DNA from: an uncultured Clostridia bacterium | GTDB lineage: Bacteria > Bacillota > Clostridia > Oscillospirales > Ruminococcaceae | DNA: 6,832 nucleotides | Assembly (NCBI GenBank): GCA_946563605.1 | Contig: CAMNVW010000073.1 | Coordinates: 1 to 6,832 of the forward strand | Direction: 5' to 3' | Part shown: in pieces, positions 1-6,827 of the stretch | How the letters are laid out: each line of letters opens with the position of its first letter | How positions within the stretch are numbered: position 1 is the first letter of the stretch | The notes under the pieces: generated by a model | The model's database searches: none | Seen by the model: only the letters and a program-made list of their open reading frames with translations | Told to the model about the DNA's origin: nothing | Program-made: the position numbers and the translations under genes

Positions 1-577
1 GCTCGCACCGAAAAAAATAAAAGCGGTGCTGGAGTCTGCTGTCAGTCTGCTTGCCGGAATCCCATCGGTCGTATACGGTCTGATCGGTATGATCGTGCTT
101 GTTCCTGCGATTCGAAAGGTGTTCAGTCTGCCGGACGGCGCGAGCCTGTTTGCGGCAATCATCGTACTGGCGGTTATGATTCTGCCATCTATTGTCAAGG
201 TGTCTGTAACCGCATTGGAGGCGGTTCCGAAGGAATACGAAGACGCATCCTTGGCACTGGGTGCAACGCCGGTTGAAACCTATTTCCGCGTATGTGTTCC
301 AGCCGCGAGAAGCGGAATTGCGGCGGCGGTTGTGCTGGGCATTGGACGCGCCATCGGTGAAGCAATGGCGGTGATGATGGTTGCAGGCAATGTAGCCAAT
401 ATGCCGTCTTTGTTTGGAAGCGTGCGTTTCCTCACAACAGCGATTGCCTCCGAGATGTCCTATTCTTCTGGATTACAGCGTCAGGCACTGTTTTCCATTG
501 CCTTGGTACTGTTCCTCTTTATCATGCTGATCAACGCGGTACTAAACTTCTTTTTGAAGCGGAATCAGGAGGGCTAA
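1..577 (+). CDS. pstC: Phosphate ABC transporter permease PstC (5' end cut by window edge)
   Basis: This is the C-terminal part of PstC, one of two membrane subunits that form the phosphate channel of the PstSCAB importer. The reading frame is open from the first complete codon at base 2, so the true start lies to the left; the GTG at 26 is internal. About 191 residues are visible, against roughly 290-310 for a full PstC. Near the start is the family segment LAGIPSVVYGLIG. The cytoplasmic EAA loop, which docks on the ATPase, lies at about bases 230-310 (EYEDASLALGAT, then a VPAA turn), followed by the conserved GIGRAIGEAMAV stretch. Hydrophobic segments cover about bases 65-110, 150-200, 310-385 and 485-560. 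The protein ends in a basic tail (KRNQEG). It stops 1 nt before pstA, so the two are co-transcribed. The order C-A-B-PhoU supports PstC over other permeases. Identification is firm; only the N-terminus is missing. Confidence 0.95.
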   Translation, partial: LAPKKIKAVLESAVSLLAGIPSVVYGLIGMIVLVPAIRKVFSLPDGASLFAAIIVLAVMILPSIVKVSVTALEAVPKEYEDASLALGATPVETYFRVCVPAARSGIAAAVVLGIGRAIGEAMAVMMVAGNVANMPSLFGSVRFLTTAIASEMSYSSGLQRQALFSIALVLFLFIMLINAVLNFFLKRNQEG

Positions 578-578
578 G

Positions 579-1435
579 ATGAATCACAAAATGTCAAACA
601 GACGAAAAGGATATATCTGCACGATGAAGCTGCTGATGTGGCTTTCCGCGGGAATGACGGCTGCACTGGTGCTGTTCTTGGCAGGATATATTCTGCTGAA
701 GGGGATCCCATACATTACATGGGAACTGCTTTCCACAGAACCGAGCTATCTTTCGGGACGAATCGGTATTTTGCCGGATATCCTGAATACGCTTTATATC
801 ATCATCGCCACCTTGCTGATTGTGATTCCCCTTGGAGTGGGTGCGGCGATTTACCTGACAGAATACGCAAGAAACAAAAAGCTGGTCAGCATGATTGAGT
901 ATGCGGCTGAAACGTTGTCGGGCATCCCTTCCATTATATACGGGCTGGTGGGTATGCTGTTCTTCTGCCAGTTTTTGAACATGAAAACATCCCTTTTAGC
1001 CGGTGCGCTTACGCTGGTTATCATGAATCTGCCGACTGTCATGCGCACGACACAGGAAAGTCTGAAAACCGTGCCGCAAAGCTATCGGGAGGGTGCGTTC
1101 GGACTCGGCGCAGGCAAATGGCGGGTCATTCGCACAGTGGTACTTCCCGGATGTGTGGACGGTGTGATGACAGGGTGTATTCTTTCTGTCGGAAGAATCC
1201 TCGGCGAATCGGCGGCGTTGCTTTTCACAGCAGGTTTTGCCCATGTCTTAAACGGATTTTTTGACGGGCTGGGCAGCTCGGGCTGTACGCTGACCGTTGC
1301 GCTGTATGTTTACGCAAAAGAACAGGGCGAATTTGAAGTTGCCTTTGCTGTCGCGGCTATCTTAATGATGATGACGCTGCTCATCAATTTTGCCGCGGCG
1401 CTTGTCAGCAGATATTTTAAAAAAAGGAGAAGCCT

Positions 1436-1439
<4 letters not shown>
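579..1439 (+). CDS. pstA: Phosphate ABC transporter permease PstA
   Basis: This is the second membrane subunit of the phosphate importer and pairs with PstC. It has 286 residues, normal for the family. I chose the ATG at 579 because AGGAGGG at 567-573 sits 5 nt upstream. After a short basic N-terminus (NRRKG) there are about six hydrophobic segments, near residues 18-40, 70-93, 112-132, 137-157, 195-220 and 254-276. The family segment SGIPSIIYGLVG is at 114-125. The EAA loop that contacts PstB is at about 169-191 (YREGAFGLGAGKW ending in VVLPG), followed by the conserved GRILGESAAL at 205-214. Residue pattern and position after PstC make PstA the clear call over other binding-protein-dependent permeases. 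The C-terminus is basic (KKRRSL). The stop codon overlaps the pstB start (ATGA, 1436-1439), a usual sign of translational coupling. Confidence 0.96.
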
Positions 1440-2190
<751 letters not shown>

Positions 2191-2191
<1 letters not shown>

Positions 2192-2832
2192 TGAGGTCAA
2201 AATTTGATGAGCAGCTGGAGCTTTTGCACAAAGAGCTGATTCAAATGGGCGCGCTGTGTGAAGATGCCATTGCGATGGCGGCAAAAGCGCTGGCAGAGGG
2301 GAATACCATGCTTGCGGACAAAGTTCCCGACTTGTCCGCGGAGATAGACCAAAAGGAACGGGACATCGAGGCGATGTGCATGAAGCTGCTTTTACAGCAG
2401 CAGCCGGTGGCAAAGGATCTGCGCGTGATTTCCTCTGCGCTGAAAATGGTGACGGATATGGAACGCATCGGGGATAATTCCGGCGATATTGCAGATATTG
2501 TGACGATGGCAAATATAACGGCGTCGGATAATACAGTGCATATTCAGGACATGGCAAGAGCCACGATTAAAATGGTGACCGACAGCATCGACGCTTTTGT
2601 GAAGAAAGACACAGAGCTTGCCAATGCGGTGATTGCTTATGACGATGTGGTCGATGAATGTTTTGATGAAATCAAAACGGACTTGATCAAACAGTTCGGC
2701 GCTCCCGAATCGAACGGAGAAAAGGTGCTCGACCTTCTGATGATCGCCAAGTATTTTGAACGTATGGCAGATCATGCGGCGGAAATCGCAAAGTGGGTGC
2801 TGTTCTCGATCACGGGCAATAAAGTGGGATAA
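2191..2832 (+). CDS. phoU: Phosphate signalling regulator PhoU
   Basis: PhoU is a cytoplasmic, all-helical, metal-binding protein. In studied bacteria it links the Pst transporter to the PhoR kinase and represses the Pho regulon when phosphate is plentiful. This copy has 213 residues, close to the usual length of about 215-240. Its two tandem three-helix repeats show the metal-binding signatures: DLRVISSALKMVTDMERIGD at 76-95 in the first repeat and DLLMIAKYFERMADHAAEIA at 181-200 in the second. The acidic residues expected as ligands (Asp89, Glu91, Asp95; Glu190, Asp194) are present. The start is set by GGGAGG at 2177-2182, 8 nt before the ATG, and the TAATG overlap with pstB. As last gene of the cluster and neighbour of phoBR, it fits the standard role. 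The effect on the local kinase is inferred from the family. Confidence 0.97.
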
Positions 2833-2862
2833 TATCCGGCGGCGCGATGCTGCCTTTTCGAC

Positions 2863-2898
2863 TGCTTATCTTTTGGAAAAATGGATAAGCATTTTCCC
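2863..2898 (+). terminator. Weak hairpin with T-run after phoU (possible terminator or attenuator)
   Basis: TGCTTATC at 2863-2870 is an exact inverted match to GATAAGCA at 2884-2891, giving an 8-bp stem with a 13-nt loop, followed by TTTT at 2892-2895. It lies 31 nt after the phoU stop, where the end of the pst-phoU message would be expected. The stem is AT-rich (3 G-C pairs) and the T-run short, so any termination is probably partial, with read-through into phoB possible. A competing fold, GGAAAAATG (2875-2883) with CATTTTCC (2890-2897) and one bulged A, shares the right arm. The role is inferred; the paired sequences are directly visible. Confidence 0.4.
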
Positions 2899-2904
2899 AT
2901 TGTG

Positions 2905-2933
2905 TTGAAAAGTATAAATTTTCGTGCTATCTT
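2905..2933 (+). promoter_or_regulatory. Candidate promoter of phoB-phoR with extended -10
   Basis: TTGAAA at 2905-2910 matches the sigma-A -35 consensus at 5 of 6 positions. After a 17-nt spacer comes TATCTT at 2928-2933 (4 of 6 to TATAAT), preceded by TGC at 2925-2927, an extended -10 TGn element. Predicted transcription would begin near 2940, giving a leader of about 110 nt before the phoB start. Spacing and extended -10 make this the best promoter in the spacer. I did not find a convincing Pho box, so phosphate control of this promoter is not shown by sequence. Confidence 0.55.
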
Positions 2934-3038
2934 TATTTTGGAAATTTATCCATCAAAAAAACAACCCATAGGCAGGAAATGCTTGTGGGACTTGCGTTTA
3001 TGGTTGTCGATAAAAGCAAACAAAAAACGCTGAAAGGC

Positions 3039-3045
3039 AAGGGGG
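3039..3045 (+). promoter_or_regulatory. Ribosome binding site that sets the phoB start
   Basis: AAGGGGG lies 5 nt before the ATG at 3051 (8 nt before the second ATG at 3054). This supports a start at 3051 or 3054 rather than the in-frame ATG at 2979, which has only GGCAGGA almost touching it and would add 24 residues that do not belong to the receiver fold. Confidence 0.75.
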
Positions 3046-3050
3046 ATAAA

Positions 3051-3728
3051 ATGATGATCTTTTGCGTGGAAGACGATCAGGCTATCCGAGATCTGATGAT
3101 CTATACGCTGAATGCTGCCGGATTTGAGGCGATGGGCTTCGAGGATGGGCGTGTTTTCTTTGCTGCTTTGGAAAACCAAAAGCCGGCGCTTATCATGCTG
3201 GATATTATGCTCCCGGGAGAAGACGGCATTACGATTCTGAAAAAGCTGAAAAATAATACCGCAACATCCGCTATTCCGGTGATTATGGCGACAGCCAAGG
3301 GGACGGAATACGACAAAGTGATCGGTCTGGACCTTGGCGCGGACGATTACCTTGCAAAGCCGTTTGGCATGATGGAGATGGTGTCCCGCGTCAAGGCTGT
3401 GCTTCGTCGGGCGTCGAAGGAGGAAACGGCGTCGGTTCTGCGCATGGGAAAGCTGGAGCTAAACATGAACAATCATACCGTTTTTTCAGACCGAAAGCGC
3501 ATCGAGCTTACCTTAAAGGAATACGAGATGCTCCGGCTGTTTATGAACAATCCCGGTAGGGTCTTTAGCCGCGACCAGCTTCTGCACGACATTTGGGGGA
3601 CGGAATATGCCGGAGAGACCCGAACGATCGATGTGCATATCGGTACGCTCCGAACAAAGCTCGGCTGCTGCGGAGAATATATCGAGACTGTGCGCGGCGT
3701 GGGATACCGAATGGAGGCAAGGCTGTGA
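3051..3728 (+). CDS. phoB: Phosphate-regulon response regulator, PhoB/PhoP type (OmpR family)
   Basis: This is a two-component DNA-binding regulator, 225 residues from the chosen start. The N-terminal receiver (about 2-119) has the acidic pair Asp8-Asp9 in FCVEDD, phosphoacceptor Asp51 in LDIMLPGEDG, switch residue Thr81 in MATAKG and the conserved Lys103 in LAKPFG. The C-terminal winged helix (about 128-222) has the OmpR/PhoB recognition-helix pattern GETRTIDVHIGTLRTKLG and ends in ETVRGVGYR. All phosphorylation residues are present, so it should be a working regulator. It should be phosphorylated by the overlapping kinase and bind promoters of phosphate-responsive genes, probably including pst. 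The pst-phoU neighbours are the main reason for calling PhoB/PhoP rather than another OmpR-family member. The wing loop carries two adjacent cysteines (206-207), which seems unusual, though no function is implied. ATG 3054 is an equally possible start. Confidence 0.9.
   Translation: MMIFCVEDDQAIRDLMIYTLNAAGFEAMGFEDGRVFFAALENQKPALIMLDIMLPGEDGITILKKLKNNTATSAIPVIMATAKGTEYDKVIGLDLGADDYLAKPFGMMEMVSRVKAVLRRASKEETASVLRMGKLELNMNNHTVFSDRKRIELTLKEYEMLRLFMNNPGRVFSRDQLLHDIWGTEYAGETRTIDVHIGTLRTKLGCCGEYIETVRGVGYRMEARL
3713..3717 (+). promoter_or_regulatory. Ribosome binding site that sets the phoR GTG start
   Basis: GGAGG, inside the end of phoB, lies 7 nt before GTG at 3725. That GTG overlaps the phoB TGA stop as GTGA (3725-3728), and the protein then begins with a short basic stretch and a transmembrane helix. 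This fixes the start against the in-frame upstream codons inside phoB. Confidence 0.8.
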
Positions 3729-5386
3729 CAAAACGGATTTTCCGAACCATCTTCATTGTGGCAGTCGGGGTGTTTCTGGCTTCGGCGCTGCTTTTCATGA
3801 CGGTTCTGTATGACTATTTTTCCACTGTCGGTCAAAATCAACTGCGTGCGCAGATCGACCTTGCCGCGCAGGGTGTGACCAATGAGGGAATCGAATATTT
3901 TGATGGCCTTGAAGCGCACAACTACCGCATTACATGGATTGGAAAGGATGGCAGTGTGCTTTATGACAGCGTTTCCAACGCGAACGATATGGAAAATCAT
4001 TTTGAGCGTGAAGAAGTAAAGGAGGCGCTCGCGAAAGGCTACGGCGAAAGCTTTCGCTATTCCGCCACCTTGACCGAGCGTTATCTTTACAGCGCCAAAC
4101 GGCTGCCGGATGGGACGGTTATCAGGCTTTCCATCGCGCAAAATTCGATGCTGGTATTGACCTTCGGTATGCTTCAGCCAATTATCATCATATTTGCGAT
4201 GGCAATTATCCTGTCCGCTTTTTTAGCCTCCAGATTATCCAAAAAAATCGTAAAGCCGCTGAATGAACTGAATCTAGATGAGCCGCTGGAAAATGACGGA
4301 TATGACGAGCTTTCTCCCCTGCTTCGCCGTATCGACACCCAGCAGCAGCAGATCAGACAGCAAAAGGAAGAGCTGAATCACAAACAAAGCGAATTTGAGG
4401 CTGTAACAAGCGGAATGGCAGAAGGAATCATTCTGCTGAATCCAAAGGGTACGATTCTGAGCATCAACCGCGCGGCATCGAAACTTTTCGGTACAGACTC
4501 GTTTGTCGTCGGAGAAGATATTTTATCCGTAAACCGCAGCTTGGCGTTGACGGAGCTTCTGCAAAAAGCAGAGGAAGGCAAGCACGCCGAAGCGGTTATG
4601 ACCTTCGACAGCGGAAAATATCAGCTGGCGGCAAGTCCGGTAACAGCCAATGATGAAGTCATCGGCATCGTGGTGCTGATTTTGGATGTAACGGAAAAGG
4701 AAAAAGCGGAACAAATGCGGCGGGAATTTACCGCGAATGTTTCGCATGAACTGAAAACACCGCTCCATACCATTTCGGGCTATGCGGAGCTGTTATCGAA
4801 CGGCATGGTAAAACAGGAGGACATCACCGCGTTTTCAAAACGAATCTATACGGAAGCCGGACGCATGATATGTCTGGTGGAGGACATCATCAAACTGTCG
4901 CACCTCGACGAGGGCGCAGAGGATATGAAGCAGGAAAACACGGATCTGTTCGTACTCGCCGACCATGTGGTGACAACGCTGATGCCGGAAGCAAAAAAGA
5001 CGGGCGTTGCAATCGAACTGCATGGAGAAAGCGCCGTCCTCTGCGGGATTCCACAGCTGCTTGAAAGCATCGTGTATAACCTCTGCGATAACGCGATCAA
5101 ATATAACAGGAAAAACGGTTCTGTTTCGGTGACTGTCAAAAATGAGGAAGCGTCTGTCGTTCTCTCGGTCGTTGATACGGGAATCGGGATACCGGAGGAG
5201 CACAAAGAACGGATTTTTGAGCGGTTCTATCGGGTGGATAAAAGCCATTCCAAAGAAATCGGCGGCACAGGACTGGGGCTTTCCATCGTAAAACACGCAG
5301 CGCGTCTGCACCAAGCGGAAATCGAGCTGCAAAGCGTTGTCGGCAAAGGTACTGCTGTTACAGTGAAGTTCCCGAAAAAATCATAA
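3725..5386 (+). CDS. phoR: Phosphate-regulon sensor histidine kinase, PhoR type
   Basis: This membrane histidine kinase should phosphorylate and dephosphorylate the upstream regulator. It has 553 residues from GTG 3725. In order: basic N-terminus (TKRIFR); first membrane helix about 8-29; extracytoplasmic domain about 31-145; second helix about 146-168; a short, HAMP-like linker (IVKPLNELNLDEPL); a Gln-rich coiled coil about 196-222; a PAS domain about 223-323; HisKA domain with His341 in SHELKTPLHTISGY; and HATPase_c domain with N-box Asn452/Asn456, G1 DTGIGIP (484-490), F-box ERIFERFYRVD and G2 GGTGLGLSIV (513-522). Every catalytic motif is intact. Overlap with phoB and closeness to pst-phoU support PhoR. 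The large extracellular domain resembles the Gram-positive PhoR layout rather than E. coli PhoR, which lacks one. The signal sensed cannot be read from sequence. A terminator follows directly. Confidence 0.9.
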   Translation: MTKRIFRTIFIVAVGVFLASALLFMTVLYDYFSTVGQNQLRAQIDLAAQGVTNEGIEYFDGLEAHNYRITWIGKDGSVLYDSVSNANDMENHFEREEVKEALAKGYGESFRYSATLTERYLYSAKRLPDGTVIRLSIAQNSMLVLTFGMLQPIIIIFAMAIILSAFLASRLSKKIVKPLNELNLDEPLENDGYDELSPLLRRIDTQQQQIRQQKEELNHKQSEFEAVTSGMAEGIILLNPKGTILSINRAASKLFGTDSFVVGEDILSVNRSLALTELLQKAEEGKHAEAVMTFDSGKYQLAASPVTANDEVIGIVVLILDVTEKEKAEQMRREFTANVSHELKTPLHTISGYAELLSNGMVKQEDITAFSKRIYTEAGRMICLVEDIIKLSHLDEGAEDMKQENTDLFVLADHVVTTLMPEAKKTGVAIELHGESAVLCGIPQLLESIVYNLCDNAIKYNRKNGSVSVTVKNEEASVVLSVVDTGIGIPEEHKERIFERFYRVDKSHSKEIGGTGLGLSIVKHAARLHQAEIELQSVVGKGTAVTVKFPKKS

Positions 5387-5390
5387 GAAT

Positions 5391-5424
5391 AAAAAAGAGT
5401 TTGGCTCAGCCAAGCTCTTTTTTT
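5391..5424 (+). terminator. Intrinsic terminator after phoR
   Basis: GAGTTTGGC at 5397-5405 pairs with GCCAAGCTC at 5409-5417 (9 bp including one G-U pair) around a TCA loop. The A-run 5391-5396 can pair with the T-run 5418-5424, which also serves as the U-tail. It starts 4 nt after the phoR stop. This is a textbook rho-independent terminator, and the flanking A and T runs mean it could work in both directions. It marks the end of the phosphate module and separates it from the dehydrogenase. Confidence 0.92.
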
Positions 5425-5490
5425 GTTTTACATAGGTCTTATCGAGTGGGATAACGGATTCGTCCTCTTTCGCTTTTTTGTATCGCATAC

Positions 5491-5519
5491 TTGCGTTTAT
5501 TCGTTTCATCATATATAGT
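5491..5519 (+). promoter_or_regulatory. Candidate promoter of the alcohol dehydrogenase gene
   Basis: TATAGT at 5514-5519 matches the -10 consensus at 5 of 6 positions. TTGCGT at 5491-5496 gives a weak -35 (3 of 6) at exactly 17 nt spacing. The area around the -10 is an AT-rich run (ATATATAGTATATAG), so neighbouring registers are possible. Predicted start is near 5526, with a leader of about 77 nt. Two small inverted repeats overlap or abut the -35: GTAT-N3-ATAC at 5480-5490 and CGCA-N4-TGCG at 5484-5495. The weak -35 with nearby dyads would suit an activated or repressed promoter, but that is inference. Confidence 0.45.
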
Positions 5520-5587
5520 ATATAGATAAACAGGGCAGTGAAATTTTGGAAAAACCAGATAAAAAATCAATCAGGAAAATAAAAAAC

Positions 5588-5594
5588 AAGGAGG
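5588..5594 (+). promoter_or_regulatory. Ribosome binding site that sets the dehydrogenase start
   Basis: A perfect AAGGAGG lies 8 nt before ATG 5603. The resulting protein starts MNDFIFENSTKIFFGKG, the expected beginning of an iron-containing alcohol dehydrogenase. The in-frame TTG at 5546 has no such site and would add 19 lysine-rich residues atypical of the family. Confidence 0.9.
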
Positions 5595-5602
5595 ATTTAA
5601 AG

Positions 5603-6772
5603 ATGAACGATTTTATTTTTGAAAATTCAACAAAAATATTTTTCGGAAAAGGATGTGTAAAAGAACATCTGGCTTGTCTGACAAAGGACTATGGAGATAC
5701 CGTGATGCTGGCATACGGCGGCGGCTCAATCAAACGCAGCGGCGTTTACGACGTGGTAACAGCCGCTTTGAAACAGGCTGGCAAACATATCGTTGAGTTT
5801 TCGGGGATTATGGCAAACCCCACCTATGCAAAGGTGCTGGAAGGCGCAAAGCTGGCAAAGGAAAACCATGTAGGGCTGATCCTCGGTGTCGGCGGCGGCT
5901 CGGTCATGGACTGCTGCAAAGCGGTATCCATTGCCGCACGCTATGATGGGGACGTGTGGACGGATTTTTGGGAAAATCGCGGCACGATCGATTTTGAACC
6001 TCTGCCGGTTGGCGTCATCGTTACTCTTTCCGGAACCGGAAGCGAGTGCAACGGCGAGGGCGTCATCACCAACGAGGAATTGAAGGTCAAGACCGGACGC
6101 GACTATCCAAAATGCAATCCTCGTTTTTCCATGCTTGACCCGACCTATACATACAGCGTTCCGAAATATCAGCTGGCATCCAGCAGCTTTGATATTCTTT
6201 CTCATATCATGGAAATCTATTTCAGCGGACCGGACGAGGACAACGTTTCCGACGACATTTCAGAGGCGCTGATGCGCAATGTCATCCGCAACCTGCGGGT
6301 TGCCATCCAGAATCCAGAGGACTATACAGCCAGAGGCAACCTCATGTGGGATTCGGCGATGGCAGAAAACCGAATCATCAAGCTGGGAAAACGTCTGGAT
6401 TTTCAGTGCCATCAGATGGAACACCAGCTCGGTGCTTATACAAACTGTACGCATGGCGCAGGTTTGGCGGTATTGCATCCGGTTTATTACCGCCATATCT
6501 ACAAAGAAGGGCTGGCGAAATTTAAACGCTTTGCTGTGGATGTCTGGGGAATTTCCGCCGAAGGAAAGACGGATGAGGAAATTGCCCTTGCCGGAATCGA
6601 CGCGCTGGCGGATTTCATTGTAGAAATTGGTATGCCTGTGACTCTGCGTGAATTGGGTGTGGACGAAAGTACCGATTTGAAAGCGATTGCGGATTCCTGT
6701 ACGATTGTTACCGGCAGCTATAAGAAGCTGACCCATGAAGAAATTCTTGACATTTTCAAAGAATGTTTTTAG
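5603..6772 (+). CDS. Iron-containing alcohol dehydrogenase, butanol dehydrogenase/YqhD-like
   Basis: This is a cytoplasmic group III (metal-dependent) alcohol dehydrogenase of 389 residues, the normal length. The family interconverts alcohols and aldehydes or ketones with NAD(H) or NADP(H). The N-terminal nucleotide-binding domain shows a YGGGSIKRSG motif at 38-47 and GVGGGSVMDCCKA at 95-107. The C-terminal helical domain carries the four metal-ligand positions known from YqhD-type enzymes: Asp197 and His201 (SFDILSH), then His270 and His284 (CHQMEH and CTHGAG, 14 residues apart). His274, between them, is the usual active-site histidine. All are present, so an active enzyme is expected. The GGGS near residue 40 resembles NADPH-preferring members, but cofactor and substrate cannot be fixed by eye; butanol or ethanol dehydrogenase, or a broad aldehyde reductase, are all possible. 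It appears monocistronic, between the phoR terminator and its own. Its role is probably fermentative redox balance or aldehyde removal (inference). Confidence 0.92.
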   Translation: MNDFIFENSTKIFFGKGCVKEHLACLTKDYGDTVMLAYGGGSIKRSGVYDVVTAALKQAGKHIVEFSGIMANPTYAKVLEGAKLAKENHVGLILGVGGGSVMDCCKAVSIAARYDGDVWTDFWENRGTIDFEPLPVGVIVTLSGTGSECNGEGVITNEELKVKTGRDYPKCNPRFSMLDPTYTYSVPKYQLASSSFDILSHIMEIYFSGPDEDNVSDDISEALMRNVIRNLRVAIQNPEDYTARGNLMWDSAMAENRIIKLGKRLDFQCHQMEHQLGAYTNCTHGAGLAVLHPVYYRHIYKEGLAKFKRFAVDVWGISAEGKTDEEIALAGIDALADFIVEIGMPVTLRELGVDESTDLKAIADSCTIVTGSYKKLTHEEILDIFKECF

Positions 6773-6797
6773 GTGAAGAAAAAACGCCCGTTGTTTC

Positions 6798-6827
6798 TGA
6801 GTAATAAAAGTTTTACTCAATTTTTTT
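6798..6827 (+). terminator. Probable terminator after the alcohol dehydrogenase
   Basis: TGAGTAA at 6798-6804 is an exact inverted match to TTACTCA at 6813-6819 (7-bp stem, 8-nt loop), followed after one A by seven T at 6821-6827. It starts 25 nt after the stop codon. The stem is AT-rich, but the T-run and position suit an intrinsic terminator. The right edge cuts off what follows. Confidence 0.65.

Noticed and set aside
26..28. GTG at 26 as the start of a short PstC
   Set aside because: The frame is open to the left edge and upstream codons (APKKIKA) fit the PstC sequence, so this is an internal valine codon in a gene cut by the window.
2979..3050. Upstream in-frame ATG that would lengthen PhoB by 24 residues
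   Set aside because: The ATG at 2979 has a poorly spaced Shine-Dalgarno, the extra residues are not part of the receiver fold, and AAGGGGG before 3051 fits well.
2833..3050. Pho box (PhoP/PhoB binding direct repeats) upstream of phoB
   Set aside because: I looked for TTAACA-like hexamers at 11-nt spacing and CTGTCA-type repeats on both strands and found only isolated partial half-sites, such as TTGTCGATAAA at 3004-3014.
3593..3724. Upstream in-frame extension of PhoR by 44 residues inside phoB
   Set aside because: It would translate the phoB recognition-helix region in another frame. GGAGG before GTG 3725 and the GTGA overlap explain the start better.
3473..4141. 222-codon open frame on the minus strand opposite the phoB-phoR junction
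   Set aside because: It spans two well-supported + strand genes and its translation shows no recognisable domain.
5538..5582. Possible 14-codon leader peptide (GTG start) before the dehydrogenase
   Set aside because: The only purine-rich stretch (AGGG at 5532-5535) is too close to the start, and there is no run of regulatory codons or attenuator hairpin after it.
5546..5602. TTG start adding 19 residues to the alcohol dehydrogenase
   Set aside because: No ribosome binding site, a lysine-rich extension foreign to the family, and a perfect AAGGAGG directly before ATG 5603.
6260..6820. 186-codon open frame on the minus strand opposite the 3' end of the dehydrogenase
   Set aside because: It would start inside the probable terminator hairpin, and the frame opposes conserved metal-binding codons of the dehydrogenase. 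No family resemblance.
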